Assembly: GCA_003151275.1 (NCBI GenBank)
Contig: PLXC01000050.1
Coordinates: 1 to 64,000, forward strand
Source of the DNA: Candidatus Melainabacteria bacterium
GTDB taxonomy: Bacteria; Cyanobacteriota; Vampirovibrionia; Obscuribacterales; Obscuribacteraceae
Length of the DNA stretch: 64,000 nucleotides
Reading direction: 5' to 3'
A model generated the notes under the pieces. It was not told where the DNA came from, ran no database searches, and saw only the letters and a list, made by a program, of their open reading frames with translations. The position numbers were made by a program, and so were the translations under genes. Shown piece after piece: positions 26,222-35,738 of the stretch (its first letter is position 1; each line of letters starts with the position of its first letter).

Positions 26222-26629
26222 ATGGATGCCCTGCCCGTTCAACTCAAAATCGGAACAGATATTTGTTCGGTACAGAGAATCGAAAAAACCTATGCCAGAT
26301 TTGGAAAGCGTTTTGCCCAGCGAATTTTGACAGATGCTGAAGAAAGATATGTCTTTAGCAGAACTAGAAACAGCGCCCAACGGTTTGCAGCACGATTTGC
26401 GGCCAAAGAGGCGATGTCCAAAGCGCTAGGAACTGGTTGGAATGGCATAGGCTGGAAAGAAGTTGAAGTAACCAGAAGTCCGTCAGGCGAGCCCGGTATC
26501 AGGCTGCACGGGCGCGCAGCGATTCTGGCTAAGAAGCTGGGATTGACGCACATCGAGGTGACGTTGAGTCACGAACGAGAATTTGCCACCGCCTTTGTGG
26601 TCGCATATGGATCGGAGAGTTCATCTTGA
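26222..26629 (+). CDS. acpS: Holo-[acyl-carrier-protein] synthase
   Basis: Attaches phosphopantetheine to ACP. IGTDICSVQRIEKTYARFGKRFAQRILT has the Mg-binding Asp. RFAAKEAMSKALGTG holds the catalytic Glu-Ala-Lys region, and the end is IEVTLSHEREFATAFVVA. 135 residues, normal. ATG 26222 is chosen over TTG 26213 because GAAAGG lies too close to the latter. The stop overlaps the next gene's TTG by four bases, so the three genes folK-acpS-CPBP look like one operon. Confidence 0.93.
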   Translation: MDALPVQLKIGTDICSVQRIEKTYARFGKRFAQRILTDAEERYVFSRTRNSAQRFAARFAAKEAMSKALGTGWNGIGWKEVEVTRSPSGEPGIRLHGRAAILAKKLGLTHIEVTLSHEREFATAFVVAYGSESSS

Positions 26630-29600
26630 AGGCGCGCCACTACCTTTGGTGCCTGGCAATCGTCGGAATTATCGGCTTTTCTTTCTATTTGCAAAAATCA
26701 CCGGAAGTATTCCCGTCTGCCAGTATCGAAATCAAATTGTCGAAGGCTCAGATCTTGCAGCGCTCGGAAGAGTGGGCGACCCGCTTAGGTTATCACGAGT
26801 CAGATAGCATCGAGTCCACCACCTTCGCATACGATGACGACGGTAAAACGTTTCTCGAGTATGAGCTCGGTTCGATTCAAGCCAATGCGCTCATGAAACA
26901 AACAATACCAATTTGGTATTGGTCGACACGCTTTTGCAAGCCATTGAAGCAAGAAGAATTCAGTTGCTGGATCAGTCCAGACGGTCGACTGGCGGCGTTC
27001 GAGCACGGCATGGAAAACGATAGAGAGATGCCGACTGTCACTCACGAAAATGCGCTGAAGCTTGCGGAGAAGTTTTTGAGTGCCGATGCACAAGTCAGCT
27101 TGGACGGTTATAAGTTGATCGAACAAGCATCGATCGTACAGCCGCACCGAACTGATCACAACTTCACCTGGGAAGATACCCGCGAAGAATGGCATGGAGC
27201 AAAGCTCCGGACGCACGTTTATATTAGCGGGTCCACGGTCACTTCCTTCAACCACTATCTGCACGTTCCCGACGTCTGGACGCGCAAGTTTAGCAAGCTG
27301 CGCTCTTATAACGATGCCCTTGCTGATGCAGCCAGTATTTTCTATGTCGCTCTAAACACTGGATCGTTCTTCATATTTATCTGGGCGTTTGCAAACGGCA
27401 TGATTCGCTGGAGATTCGCCTTAGTCATCGCCACTGTCTACGCCACATTGACAGCTTTGGAAGGCATCAACGGTCTACCTAGCCAGCTGCATGAGTACGA
27501 CACGAGCATGCCGTTTGCCGGCTTCAAGTTGTCTCTGGTGATGGGCACCATAACTACTGCTCTGAGCACCTTTGTCCAAATATTTGTATTAACGGCCTCA
27601 GCAGAAGCCCTCTATCGCAGATTCTTTCCTGAAAAAATGGCGATGGAAAAGATTTTCACTAGAGCCGGACTGCGCGCTCAAAGCACTCTGAACGGGCTAG
27701 CCAGCGGCGCTTCAACATTTGGAACGCACTTGGGATGGATTGTACTTTTCTATCTTGCCGGACGTCCACTTGGTTTATGGTGCCCTCTGGAGGTACAAAA
27801 TGCAGAGTCACTGAGCTCGACCTTGCCATTTTTCTCCGCACTTCATGTGGGTTTTATTGCTTCGCTGACGGAAGAATTTACCTATCGCGTCATCGGCTTA
27901 ATCGCCTTCCAGCGACTTGTTAAAAACTTCTGGTTGGCCAATCTTTTGCAGGCAGCGGCTTGGGCCTTCATGCACAGCAACTACCCGCAAGAGCCTCCCT
28001 ATGCGCGCGGCGTTGAACTGACTGTAGTCGGTTTCTTTTATGGAACGATCATGCGCTACTTCGGCATTCTGCCTTGCATTTTCTCGCACAACATCATCGA
28101 TACATTCCTCGGTCTGGAACCGCTTTTTGGCTCGACGGTTCCTACCTTGCGTGCCAGTGCCTACCTGGCCTTGATTCCCTTCGTCGGAATCGCAGCGGTG
28201 GCAATTGGCTTGCGTCTAGCCAAAGGTGAGACTGCTAATCCTGAAGAGATTAGCAATCGAGCATTGACGCCAGTCGAAATGGCACCAGCTATGGTCGTAG
28301 CAGAAGAACTGGCACCGGTAAGTTTTCACTATAAACCGCTGAAACCAGCGGTGAGAATTAGTTTGGCCGTTCTTGCAGTAGCCTTCACTTTGCTGCAGTT
28401 CTTTTATTTCGTGCCGGCGGTTGGACAAAGCGCCTTGCTTACAGTCACTCGAGAAGCAGCGATAGCAAAAGCGAAACAATATCTTGAAGCGCACGACGTG
28501 CATCTCGATGGTTATTCAGAATCAGCTTCTCTGGTGAAGGGCATCGATGACGAAGAGATGCAGTATATATTTGAGAAAGATCGCGGGAAATTAAAAGAGT
28601 TTAGCGAAGTGCCAGAGCGACCGCTTATATGGCGGGTTCGGTTCTTCAAGTATTTGGTGCAAGAAGAGTATTTGGTGCTGTTGGACTCTCGCGGCAAGAT
28701 GATGTCTATGGGCTTAACCATGCCGGACGACGCGCCTGGAACAAACCTCAAGCAAGAACTTGCGCAAGCAAAAGTACAATTGTTTCTTGATAAAGAGCAC
28801 AAAGAGATAACTCCCTACACTTTCGACGATGCAACCGAGCAGAAGCGCGATGCTCGCACAGACTACACTTTCCAATTCAAAGTACCTAAATATAAAATTG
28901 GTGAGGCGGACTACAAAATAACGACAGAGTGCATAGGCGACAAGGTGAGCGGCTATGACCACAATTGGATTCTGCCGGACAAATGGAAATTTGATCGACA
29001 GAAGAAACATATTCGAGAGCAAGTATGCCAGTCTATCGTCATTGGACTTTACTTAGTTTTCTCGATCGCCATCGTGTGGTGGGCCAAAGGTGTACTCAGG
29101 TCGCAAGCGATAATTTGGCGTCCAGCGATCGTGCTCGGATTGATCATGGGACTGTTCAACATTGTACAAACCGTGAATGGATTTCCTGACTTCTTTACCG
29201 ACTACGCAACGCAGACACCGCTGGTTTCCTTTTTCGTCGCTGAGGGAGTGAAAACATTCGTCAGTGCGATATCTTCAGTCGCAATGTACTCAGCGGTGGC
29301 CGCCTTTGGACTTGGAGCGCTGCGCTTGCTTTTGCCGACTACCACTGTGGCCTCCATTCTCAAAACAACTTTCCTGCCGTCAGACCAGGAGGAAAAAGCA
29401 GCAAGTCTAGATATCTGGCTTGACGCCACGATCATCGGATTCGCTGTCGGGCTGGGTCAAAGGTTCGTCTGGATTATTCTCGGTCAGATTCGCAGTCAGA
29501 TTTCGCCGACCATCTCAATGGCACCACTAGATAATCTGTGTGGTCTAGCAAATATTCTCAACCCCTCAGTGAGCACAGTTATAGATGCAGTCTCGCGGGG

Positions 29601-30051
29601 AGTGTCACTAATTTTTGCAGCCGCTATTTTGATCGGCATTTACATGAAGTATCTGCGTGGTGCGCGCAACTATTTCTTGTTTGCTGTGGCAGTCAGCTTT
29701 ATTTTCCCCAGTCAGGACCGATTCTGGCAAGATTACGTCGTCGACGTGGCCAATTTTCTGCTCACGTTTGCCATCGTTTACTTTCTTGTCTCAAAGCTGG
29801 CGAGAGAAAATTTGCTGGCCTATTTCCTGGCGGGATTCATCAGCACCATAGTTGGTTCAATGCGCGTCTTGCTGAAACACGCAGCCGGTCTGTATTTTGA
29901 TGACCTGGTCTTCATGACCGCCCTGATGATGTCACCCGTGGTTTATGTGATCTACAAGAGAACCAATCGTCCGAAATTTTTTGGTGGCAAGGCGAAAGCG
30001 ACAAATATGCAAGCGGCTGAGATGGAAAGCGAGTCTTTAGATCCGCCATGA
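26626..30051 (+). CDS. CPBP-family intramembrane protease-like protein with internal duplication
   Basis: 1141 residues made of two similar halves. Each half starts with a membrane helix, has a soluble ~200-residue domain (opening TSKAQILQRSEEWATRLGY-like in half 1 and VTREAAIAKAKQYLEAH in half 2, perhaps PepSY-like), then 6-8 membrane spans. Half 1 carries the CPBP/Abi motifs EE-x3-R at 416-421, a histidine at H450 (FMHSN) and HNIID at 488-492. Half 2 has no EE-x3-R, so only one half can be catalytic. CPBP proteins include CAAX-type and bacteriocin-immunity proteases. The TTG start overlaps the acpS stop. Typical family members have 200-300 residues, so this is unusually large. Confidence 0.75.
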   Translation: MKARHYLWCLAIVGIIGFSFYLQKSPEVFPSASIEIKLSKAQILQRSEEWATRLGYHESDSIESTTFAYDDDGKTFLEYELGSIQANALMKQTIPIWYWSTRFCKPLKQEEFSCWISPDGRLAAFEHGMENDREMPTVTHENALKLAEKFLSADAQVSLDGYKLIEQASIVQPHRTDHNFTWEDTREEWHGAKLRTHVYISGSTVTSFNHYLHVPDVWTRKFSKLRSYNDALADAASIFYVALNTGSFFIFIWAFANGMIRWRFALVIATVYATLTALEGINGLPSQLHEYDTSMPFAGFKLSLVMGTITTALSTFVQIFVLTASAEALYRRFFPEKMAMEKIFTRAGLRAQSTLNGLASGASTFGTHLGWIVLFYLAGRPLGLWCPLEVQNAESLSSTLPFFSALHVGFIASLTEEFTYRVIGLIAFQRLVKNFWLANLLQAAAWAFMHSNYPQEPPYARGVELTVVGFFYGTIMRYFGILPCIFSHNIIDTFLGLEPLFGSTVPTLRASAYLALIPFVGIAAVAIGLRLAKGETANPEEISNRALTPVEMAPAMVVAEELAPVSFHYKPLKPAVRISLAVLAVAFTLLQFFYFVPAVGQSALLTVTREAAIAKAKQYLEAHDVHLDGYSESASLVKGIDDEEMQYIFEKDRGKLKEFSEVPERPLIWRVRFFKYLVQEEYLVLLDSRGKMMSMGLTMPDDAPGTNLKQELAQAKVQLFLDKEHKEITPYTFDDATEQKRDARTDYTFQFKVPKYKIGEADYKITTECIGDKVSGYDHNWILPDKWKFDRQKKHIREQVCQSIVIGLYLVFSIAIVWWAKGVLRSQAIIWRPAIVLGLIMGLFNIVQTVNGFPDFFTDYATQTPLVSFFVAEGVKTFVSAISSVAMYSAVAAFGLGALRLLLPTTTVASILKTTFLPSDQEEKAASLDIWLDATIIGFAVGLGQRFVWIILGQIRSQISPTISMAPLDNLCGLANILNPSVSTVIDAVSRGVSLIFAAAILIGIYMKYLRGARNYFLFAVAVSFIFPSQDRFWQDYVVDVANFLLTFAIVYFLVSKLARENLLAYFLAGFISTIVGSMRVLLKHAAGLYFDDLVFMTALMMSPVVYVIYKRTNRPKFFGGKAKATNMQAAEMESESLDPP

Positions 30052-30118
30052 ATGGTGACCAAGGCCGCTTCGAGTGCGCAAGAGGACCTTTGCCCTGACG
30101 AATTTTCATGCGCATGAT

Positions 30119-30616
30119 TTAGCGATTCGCGGGAGATTCAGGCTCGGATTTTGCTTGCATCTCCGGTCCACCCGGATCGTTGCCGAAAGAAAGTGGATTT
30201 CGCGGTTCAGCATTATTTAGTGGTTGAACGGGCCTGCCGATTGCCATAGCGATCATCAAGCATTGATCAACGCGTTCCATCGTCTCATTGGGAAAAGCAC
30301 CGATTTTGCTGACTAGTAGTGTTTTGGGAATAGTGGCGATAACAGTGCAGTCAATGACGCTGTCCAAGCGCAAGCCAGCTTCTTTACCTTCTGGCGTGTT
30401 CATGGCCACCACGACTTGAGTCGGCTCTCTTCCCGCCCGGGTCGTGTTGCTGGTTAACGGCACGAGCAAAACATCGTCAAGCCGAGAATTATTGTAGTCA
30501 TTTGAAATGATCACAGCCGGACGGCGCTTCGTCTGCGTCTGTCCTTCATCTGTCGTGTAAGGAAAAGATACTAAGACAACGTCGCCTTTCCGGTACTGTG
30601 GTGGTCTGGAGGACAT
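30119..30616 (-). CDS. MazF/PemK-type toxin
   Basis: Probable mRNA-cleaving toxin. KGDVVLVSFPYTTDEGQTQTKRRPAVIIS is the MazF beta-barrel start; DVLLVPLTSNTT and the end SKIGAFPNETMERVDQCL match the fold. 165 residues against the usual ~110; the extra ~45 C-terminal residues are Pro/Asn/Glu-rich. No recognisable antitoxin abuts it; the nearest same-strand gene upstream is the 78-residue unknown at 30765, 148 bp away. Confidence 0.85.
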   Translation of the reverse strand: MSSRPPQYRKGDVVLVSFPYTTDEGQTQTKRRPAVIISNDYNNSRLDDVLLVPLTSNTTRAGREPTQVVVAMNTPEGKEAGLRLDSVIDCTVIATIPKTLLVSKIGAFPNETMERVDQCLMIAMAIGRPVQPLNNAEPRNPLSFGNDPGGPEMQAKSEPESPANR

Positions 30617-30764
30617 TTAAGCCTCTAATCGTTAATCGTTTAGTAAATAAGTCGTAAGACCCTCTAATAATCCATTGTATCAGCCGTAGGATTGTAGGTC
30701 TTCAGAAAAACAAAAAGCACAAATAGGGCTCTTGCGAACCCTTGAAGGAAGAAGTCGAGGCGAT

Positions 30765-31001
30765 TTAGGAGTAGATATCGTCCAGAGGATTATATCCTTT
30801 AACCATGCCTATACGGGCCAGCATCAAGTTATCACTTCTGCTTGCGCGTTCCGCGATTGGATCGCGAACTTGCGAATTCCATACGGTGGCAGCGATTTCT
30901 CCATAGCATTCCCAACGGCTTTTAGCTGAGATTGCATGATCACCTGAGTCAGACGATAGCGCCTTAGTCAGACTGTCTTTGTTTGATTGGTTTTCTACCA
31001 T
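30765..31001 (-). CDS. Hypothetical 78-residue protein
   Basis: Not recognised. The ATG at 31001 has AGGGA seven bases upstream, a good ribosome site; a longer upstream reading lacks one. The sequence is polar with a central helix (RWECYGEIAATVWNSQVRDPIAERASRSDNLMLARIGMV). It precedes the MazF-like gene on the same strand and could be its antitoxin, but no DNA-binding fold is seen. Confidence 0.5.
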   Translation of the reverse strand: MVENQSNKDSLTKALSSDSGDHAISAKSRWECYGEIAATVWNSQVRDPIAERASRSDNLMLARIGMVKGYNPLDDIYS

Positions 31002-31184
31002 TTCTAAGTCCCTGTGAGTGAACTTCTGTGAGTGGACCAAATATAACATGCTTTTCAAGAGATACGCTCACAAATTTAATGCGAGATTCTCATATTTAAA
31101 GAAGCGATGCTACTTCTAATTATCTATACCCGCGTCGACCAAGTTTCTAGACACGGAGAGAGACATTTAATCTAATTTCCGAAT

Positions 31185-31598
31185 CTAATTTCCATTCTTG
31201 CCCTCGCCAAAGCGTTCCTTCAAGAACTTGATTGTCTTTTGGGTACCGCCGCCTGGCACGAAAATCTCAGAGATGCCCTTCTTGAGCAGGATTTCGCGGT
31301 CTTCATCGGGAATCACTCCCCCGCCAAAGACAAGGATATCGTCAATGCCTTGGGCTCTCAGCAGCTCGACCACCTTAGGAAAAAGCGTCATGTGGGCTCC
31401 AGACAGCACGCTCAACCCGATTGCGTCCACGTCTTCTTGAATGGCAGTTTCGACAATTTCTTCAGGCGAGCGGTGCAGACCCGTGTATACGACTTCCATG
31501 CCAGCGTCCCTGAGGGCGCGAGCAACAACCTTTGCGCCGCGGTCATGACCGTCCAGACCGGGTTTACCAATAAGTACACGAATTTTTTTGCTGACCAT
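31185..31598 (-). CDS. Methylmalonyl-CoA mutase C-terminal (cobalamin-binding) subunit
   Basis: 137 residues forming only the B12-binding Rossmann domain. [22 protein letters not shown] holds the D-x-H-x-x-G cobalt-ligand motif. [16 protein letters not shown] and [11 protein letters not shown] are the other B12 signatures, and IFVPGGGT closes it. It would pair with a catalytic subunit to interconvert methylmalonyl-CoA and succinyl-CoA. That partner is not in the window. The acyl-CoA carboxylase at 49068 could make the same substrate. Confidence 0.92.
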   Translation of the reverse strand: MVSKKIRVLIGKPGLDGHDRGAKVVARALRDAGMEVVYTGLHRSPEEIVETAIQEDVDAIGLSVLSGAHMTLFPKVVELLRAQGIDDILVFGGGVIPDEDREILLKKGISEIFVPGGGTQKTIKFLKERFGEGKNGN

Positions 31599-31669
31599 AA
31601 TCCTTCAAACTAATTGTCTTTGGAGCTTTGCGGAGCACTCTAGGATAGCTCCCAATCAGTATATAGGGA

Positions 31670-32173
31670 TTAGGTTTTTTCTTTTAGTTTGAATTCGCTC
31701 TGGTGTTTCAGGATGGAGTCAGCTAGTTCAGAGAAATTTTTGATGTCGCGCTTGTTAATCAAATAAAAACATCTTTGGCTCTTTAGAATGGCGAATTTGA
31801 GCATCGGCGGAGTTTTGAAATACTGGATATCTTCCCATCTCAGCTTCGCCGTCCAAAAAATAGCCTTCAAAATCAGCTTATCGTTGAGAACCTCAATCTT
31901 GTCCACTTCGAAAAGCAGAGGCATGAGAACCGTGGTATCGAGCAGGAATAGTGCCAGGTATGTGATCAGTTCATGGATAAGCGAAAAGTGAGCGGCCTTG
32001 TTGGCTCGCTCGATGTCACTCATAACGAGAGATATGTTCAGCACCGTCATCAGCACGATCCCGAAAATGCGAGTGCCGTGCTTCCAACGCGCTCGCTGAT
32101 AAAGCACCTTTGCTTCGAAAGCAGGCTGAGTAGTCGGAATTTTATCGCTTTTGCTTTTTTTGTCCTTAGCCAT
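31670..32173 (-). CDS. Hypothetical membrane protein, possibly PH-like
   Basis: Not recognised with confidence. A Lys-rich start, two membrane helices (about 37-55 and 70-92), then a ~75-residue soluble part (VDKIEVLNDKLILKAIFWTAKLRWEDIQYFKTP...CFYLINKRDIKNFSEL). The strand order and the closing helix resemble bacterial PH-like domains. Divergent from the decarboxylase gene. Confidence 0.55.
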   Translation of the reverse strand: MAKDKKSKSDKIPTTQPAFEAKVLYQRARWKHGTRIFGIVLMTVLNISLVMSDIERANKAAHFSLIHELITYLALFLLDTTVLMPLLFEVDKIEVLNDKLILKAIFWTAKLRWEDIQYFKTPPMLKFAILKSQRCFYLINKRDIKNFSELADSILKHQSEFKLKEKT

Positions 32174-32260
32174 TGCCGTTCCAAATTGCCAATGGCCGTA
32201 TTATCCACCTTTCCTTTGCAAATGATCACCTTCTGCAAATGAGCCTAAAAGCGCATGTCG

Positions 32261-32377
32261 CCCTTGTTGGAAATACTGTGTTTTTCCAACAAAGGGTAGG
32301 TTCGAACTTTCTCACATGCCTTGTATGGCACTACCAATCAGAAGTTGTTAGAAAAAAACTTGTTTTTCTAACAACTT
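32261..32377. promoter_or_regulatory. Two related stem-loops in a 409-bp gap
   Basis: CCCTTGTTGGAAA (32261-32273) pairs with TTTCCAACAAAGGG (32283-32296), with one bulged A. AAGTTGTTAGAAAAA (32342-32356) pairs perfectly with TTTTTCTAACAACTT (32363-32377): a 15-bp stem with a 6-base loop. Both share a TTGTT(G/A)GAAA arm. The gap 32174-32582 has no credible gene. Neither hairpin is followed by a T-run. They may be operators or RNA control elements for the genes on either side. Confidence 0.55.
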
Positions 32378-32582
32378 ATTGCCTCACAGAAAATGACACT
32401 TTAGCGAGACCGTTGCCTCAAATAGGTCTTTGCAAAGAGTGGATGTTGAAAAGCACAAACCAAGTCAGCCACAAGGTGGGCATCTTTGAAGCAAGAGGCT
32501 ATCCTTGGACAGACGACACTTGATACAATTCCTCGCTGATGCCGGTGCAATCGGCAAATTCAATTGGCTTACGGTGGTGGTG

Positions 32583-34223
32583 ATGGAAAAGACAAAAATT
32601 GCGGATTACCTGTTTAAGAGAATCAAGGAAAGTGGCGTCGACTGCACCTTTGGTATACCAGGTGATTTCATCTTGCCGTTGTATGCAGCTCAAGCGAAAC
32701 TGGGATTGAAGACTGTGGTCATGACCCATGAGCCCTCTGTTGGTTATGCGGCGGATGCGTATGCGCGCCTCAAGGGTCTCGGAATCGCGATGGTCACCTA
32801 CGGCGCTGGTGGCTTGAACATGATCAATCCAATTGGACTGGCTTACGCTGAGGAGTCGCCTGTAATCGTCCTCAGCGGCAGCCCTGAGACGCGCTATCGT
32901 TCGCAAAAACCACAACTGCACCACTGCGTAAAATCGTTTAACACCCAGTACAACGTTTTTGCTGAAGTAACGGAATCGCAGACAATATTGACAAACCCTG
33001 TCACCGCCCAAGAAGACATCGACCGAGTTTTCGACACCACTCAAAAACATTCACGCCCTGGATATATCGAAATTCCTCGTGACATGGTCAACTATGAAAT
33101 CGCTGTCACTGACCGGGCTCCGACATCCGTCGAGTCGCCATCGCCGGCAGTGCACGAAGCGATCGTGGACATTATCGAGCGCCTCAAAAATGCGCAGAAG
33201 CCGGTTATGTTCGTGGGCGTCGAAATTCGCCGCTTCCATCTCAAAGATAAAGTGATAGCCCTTGCCGAAGCTCTAAACATCCCGGTTGTCACCTCGATTT
33301 TAGGGAAAGCTTCTTTTCCTGAAACACATCCAAATTTCATCGGAAATTATTTTGGTCAGTTCGGAAATCCGAAAGTTCGCGAATATGTCGAGTCATCCGA
33401 TTGTGTCATTTCGTTGGGGACGGTGTTAACGGAAATGGAAACTGCCGGTTATACAGCCAAACTTGAGACCGAGAACCTGATTCAATCAACCGCGCGTGAA
33501 GTGACGGTCGGCTATCACACTTATCGCGGAGTCGATTTGCGTTCGCTCGTCAATGAATTGCTTTCGCGAGCAACGAGCAAAGTAAAACCGACAATGCGCT
33601 ATACAATTCCCTCGATTCCAGGCGAAGACATTTATCCACCAGCCGGTACTAAAGAGTTGACCGTTGCGGGCATGATCGAGGATTTGAATGGGGTCATGGG
33701 CGAGCAATATTCAGTGGTATCAGATGTTGGCGATTGCCTCTATGCAGGCATGAGTCTGAAGACCGATATTTTTATCGCGCCTGGTTATTATTCGAGTATG
33801 GGTTTTGGTGTACCGGCAGGCATTGGTGCTCAAATCGCCAATCCCAAACGTCGTTCCATTATCCTCGTTGGAGACGGTGGTTTTCAAATGACAGGCATGG
33901 AAATTAGCACAGCCGCCAAACTAGGACTGAACCCAATCGTCATCGTCTTCAACAATGCCAGCTATGCAATGTTGAGATTCATCGACCAGAAGCGTGACTA
34001 CTACGACCTGCCTCGGTGGGACTACAGCGCGATTGCCAAAGCAGTAGGTGGCAAAGGTGTGCAGGCGACGACCAGAGTCGATTTCCAAAAGGCGCTCAGG
34101 GACGCAGAAAACAGCGATGGCTTGTTCTTAATCGACGCAGTCATTTCTGAAGATGACATCTCACCGACGCTTCGGCGTCTAACGGACCATTTCGGCGCCA
34201 AAGTGAAAGCATCAATTTCATGA
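32583..34223 (+). CDS. TPP-dependent alpha-keto acid decarboxylase (pyruvate/indolepyruvate type)
   Basis: Removes CO2 from a 2-keto acid, giving an aldehyde, with thiamine diphosphate. The N-terminal Pyr domain has FGIPGDFILPLY and the activating Glu in MTHEPSVGYAADAYARL. A central domain follows (~200-330). The C-terminal PP domain has the TPP motif VGDGGFQMTGMEISTAAKLGLNPIVIVFNN (G-D-G...N-N). ~546 residues. ATG 32583 follows GGTGGTG; an upstream ATG at 32505 lacks homology. Pyruvate, phenylpyruvate or indolepyruvate are all possible substrates. It is tightly linked to the LprI-like gene by an ATGA overlap. Confidence 0.85.
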   Translation: MEKTKIADYLFKRIKESGVDCTFGIPGDFILPLYAAQAKLGLKTVVMTHEPSVGYAADAYARLKGLGIAMVTYGAGGLNMINPIGLAYAEESPVIVLSGSPETRYRSQKPQLHHCVKSFNTQYNVFAEVTESQTILTNPVTAQEDIDRVFDTTQKHSRPGYIEIPRDMVNYEIAVTDRAPTSVESPSPAVHEAIVDIIERLKNAQKPVMFVGVEIRRFHLKDKVIALAEALNIPVVTSILGKASFPETHPNFIGNYFGQFGNPKVREYVESSDCVISLGTVLTEMETAGYTAKLETENLIQSTAREVTVGYHTYRGVDLRSLVNELLSRATSKVKPTMRYTIPSIPGEDIYPPAGTKELTVAGMIEDLNGVMGEQYSVVSDVGDCLYAGMSLKTDIFIAPGYYSSMGFGVPAGIGAQIANPKRRSIILVGDGGFQMTGMEISTAAKLGLNPIVIVFNNASYAMLRFIDQKRDYYDLPRWDYSAIAKAVGGKGVQATTRVDFQKALRDAENSDGLFLIDAVISEDDISPTLRRLTDHFGAKVKASIS

Positions 34224-34921
34224 AATTTAGATTTGAAACGTTGATCTTTCTGATAGTTATGACTGGTGGTGCGCAAGCGTGCGCACAAACTCAAGAAGAA
34301 ATAAATCAAAAAGCCGTCGACGAAGCAACCCAAGTCAAACAGAAAGTCGACAAATGCGTCAGAACACTGTCATCCACCTATGCAAAAACAAAAGGCTTTA
34401 AAGCCAAGGTAGACGAGGCTCAGGAGCTGTGGAACAACTTCGTCGAAGCGCACATCAATACAATTTTTCCAGTTCCTAAAGGTCAAGACTATCGCGAACT
34501 TTATGGAAGCATCAATGGACTGTGCGTTGGTGACTACCGCAAAGAACTGTCCGAAGTTAGATTGGCCGAGTTGAAGGCTTGGACTAAGTTGCCGCCCAAA
34601 CGGGATTTGGCAACTTTAAAACGCGAATATGAAAAAGCGGATAAAGCGCTAAACAGCACCTACGCAAAAGTCATGCATTCACCGGCCAAAGCGGGAAAGA
34701 CAGGACCTCAATTTACAAAGAATCTCGTCAGTGCCGAAGTGGCATGGATTGCCTTTAGAAACACAGATTCCGAAGTCTATGGAATGACGGCGGGGTCTAA
34801 GGATTTTTGTTATGAGAAGATGATCGATCTGACAAAAAGCCGCACCAATCAGTTGAATAAATGGTTGGAAGGAGTCGAGGAAGGCGACACCTGCGGAGGA
34901 TCGTATCCGCTCAAGAAATGA
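34220..34921 (+). CDS. LprI-like (DUF1311) secreted protein, two repeats
   Basis: Signal peptide MKFRFETLIFLIVMTGGAQACAQ, then two copies of the ~90-residue LprI/DUF1311 helical pattern, each beginning L(S/N)STYAK and containing a W-x-x-F (LWNNFVEAH; VAWIAFRNT) and a cysteine. Family members include lysozyme inhibitors and secreted helical proteins of unknown role. The start overlaps the decarboxylase stop (ATGA) and the stop overlaps a possible start of the next gene, so all three probably share a message. Confidence 0.7.
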   Translation: MKFRFETLIFLIVMTGGAQACAQTQEEINQKAVDEATQVKQKVDKCVRTLSSTYAKTKGFKAKVDEAQELWNNFVEAHINTIFPVPKGQDYRELYGSINGLCVGDYRKELSEVRLAELKAWTKLPPKRDLATLKREYEKADKALNSTYAKVMHSPAKAGKTGPQFTKNLVSAEVAWIAFRNTDSEVYGMTAGSKDFCYEKMIDLTKSRTNQLNKWLEGVEEGDTCGGSYPLKK

Positions 34922-34935
34922 CAGTGAGGATGATC

Positions 34936-35736
34936 ATGAAACAACTGGGCAAATCAGCGATCAGCGTGCTTGCCTTTAGCTTCTTTCACACCTCTGCATT
35001 ATCTGACGCAGGCGCTGCAGCAGGTAAACCATGGGAAGAACGAATCGCTAATAGCACCAGCCGTAGTGCCATAAAAATACTTTTTGTTGGACACAGCAAA
35101 ATGTATTTGAACAACATGCCGAAGATGTTCGCGTATATCGCCCAACAAAAATCGGCTGGTCAACCGTTGAAAATTTACTCCATTTCTGGCGACTCCTACA
35201 GCCTTGCAGATCACTGGCGGCAGGGTTTAGCAGCGAACGCCATCCGCAACGAAGGACCGTGGGATTATGTAGTGCTCTTCGAAGCAAGCGGATTGCCGGA
35301 AGGTATACCTGCTGCCTACGACAAATCCGTCCAAGCATTTGCCGGTGAAGCGGCCAAAGCAAAGGCGCGATTAGTGCTGGTCGAAAACTATGCAAACAAT
35401 CCAGTCGAGAGTGCTGCTATTCATCGAACTATGCTTGGGTTCGCCGCTCGCTATCATGCTTATGTTCTGCCAATCGGAACGGCGTGGACAATAGTCAGCA
35501 AAAAGCATCCTTCAATTACCCTGTGCCAATCCGACAATCACCATCCCAACTCAAAAGGCACGTACCTGATGAGTTGTGTCTGTTACGCCTTCTTCCTAGG
35601 CAGAAAACCGACGGATTTACCAAAGCAGTTTTATGCGGTCGGACAAAATGAAGCCACGGAAAATATTTTCGCCAGCGACAGCGAAGCGCAAGACATTCAG
35701 TCCGCAGCAGCCGAAGCGGTTCCGCAATCCCGGTGA
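34936..35736 (+). CDS. Secreted SGNH/GDSL-like hydrolase
   Basis: Signal peptide (MKQLGKSAISVLAFSFFHTSALS) and an SGNH-like fold. Block I reads ILFVGHSKMYLNNMP (GHS for GDS), followed by YSISGDSYSLADHW and YVVLFEASGLPEG. The catalytic Asp/His pair is in SDNHHPNSKGTYL. This resembles the DUF4886 branch of SGNH proteins. The ATG at 34936 follows GAGGA; in-frame ATGs at 34918 and 34930 are alternatives. Third gene of the decarboxylase group; likely acts on an envelope or external ester. Confidence 0.65.
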   Translation: MKQLGKSAISVLAFSFFHTSALSDAGAAAGKPWEERIANSTSRSAIKILFVGHSKMYLNNMPKMFAYIAQQKSAGQPLKIYSISGDSYSLADHWRQGLAANAIRNEGPWDYVVLFEASGLPEGIPAAYDKSVQAFAGEAAKAKARLVLVENYANNPVESAAIHRTMLGFAARYHAYVLPIGTAWTIVSKKHPSITLCQSDNHHPNSKGTYLMSCVCYAFFLGRKPTDLPKQFYAVGQNEATENIFASDSEAQDIQSAAAEAVPQSR

Positions 35737-35738
35737 AG

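Noticed and set aside
32173..32523. Plus-strand frame across the gap before the decarboxylase
   Set aside because: It reads through both stem-loops, has no ribosome site and no protein-like pattern.
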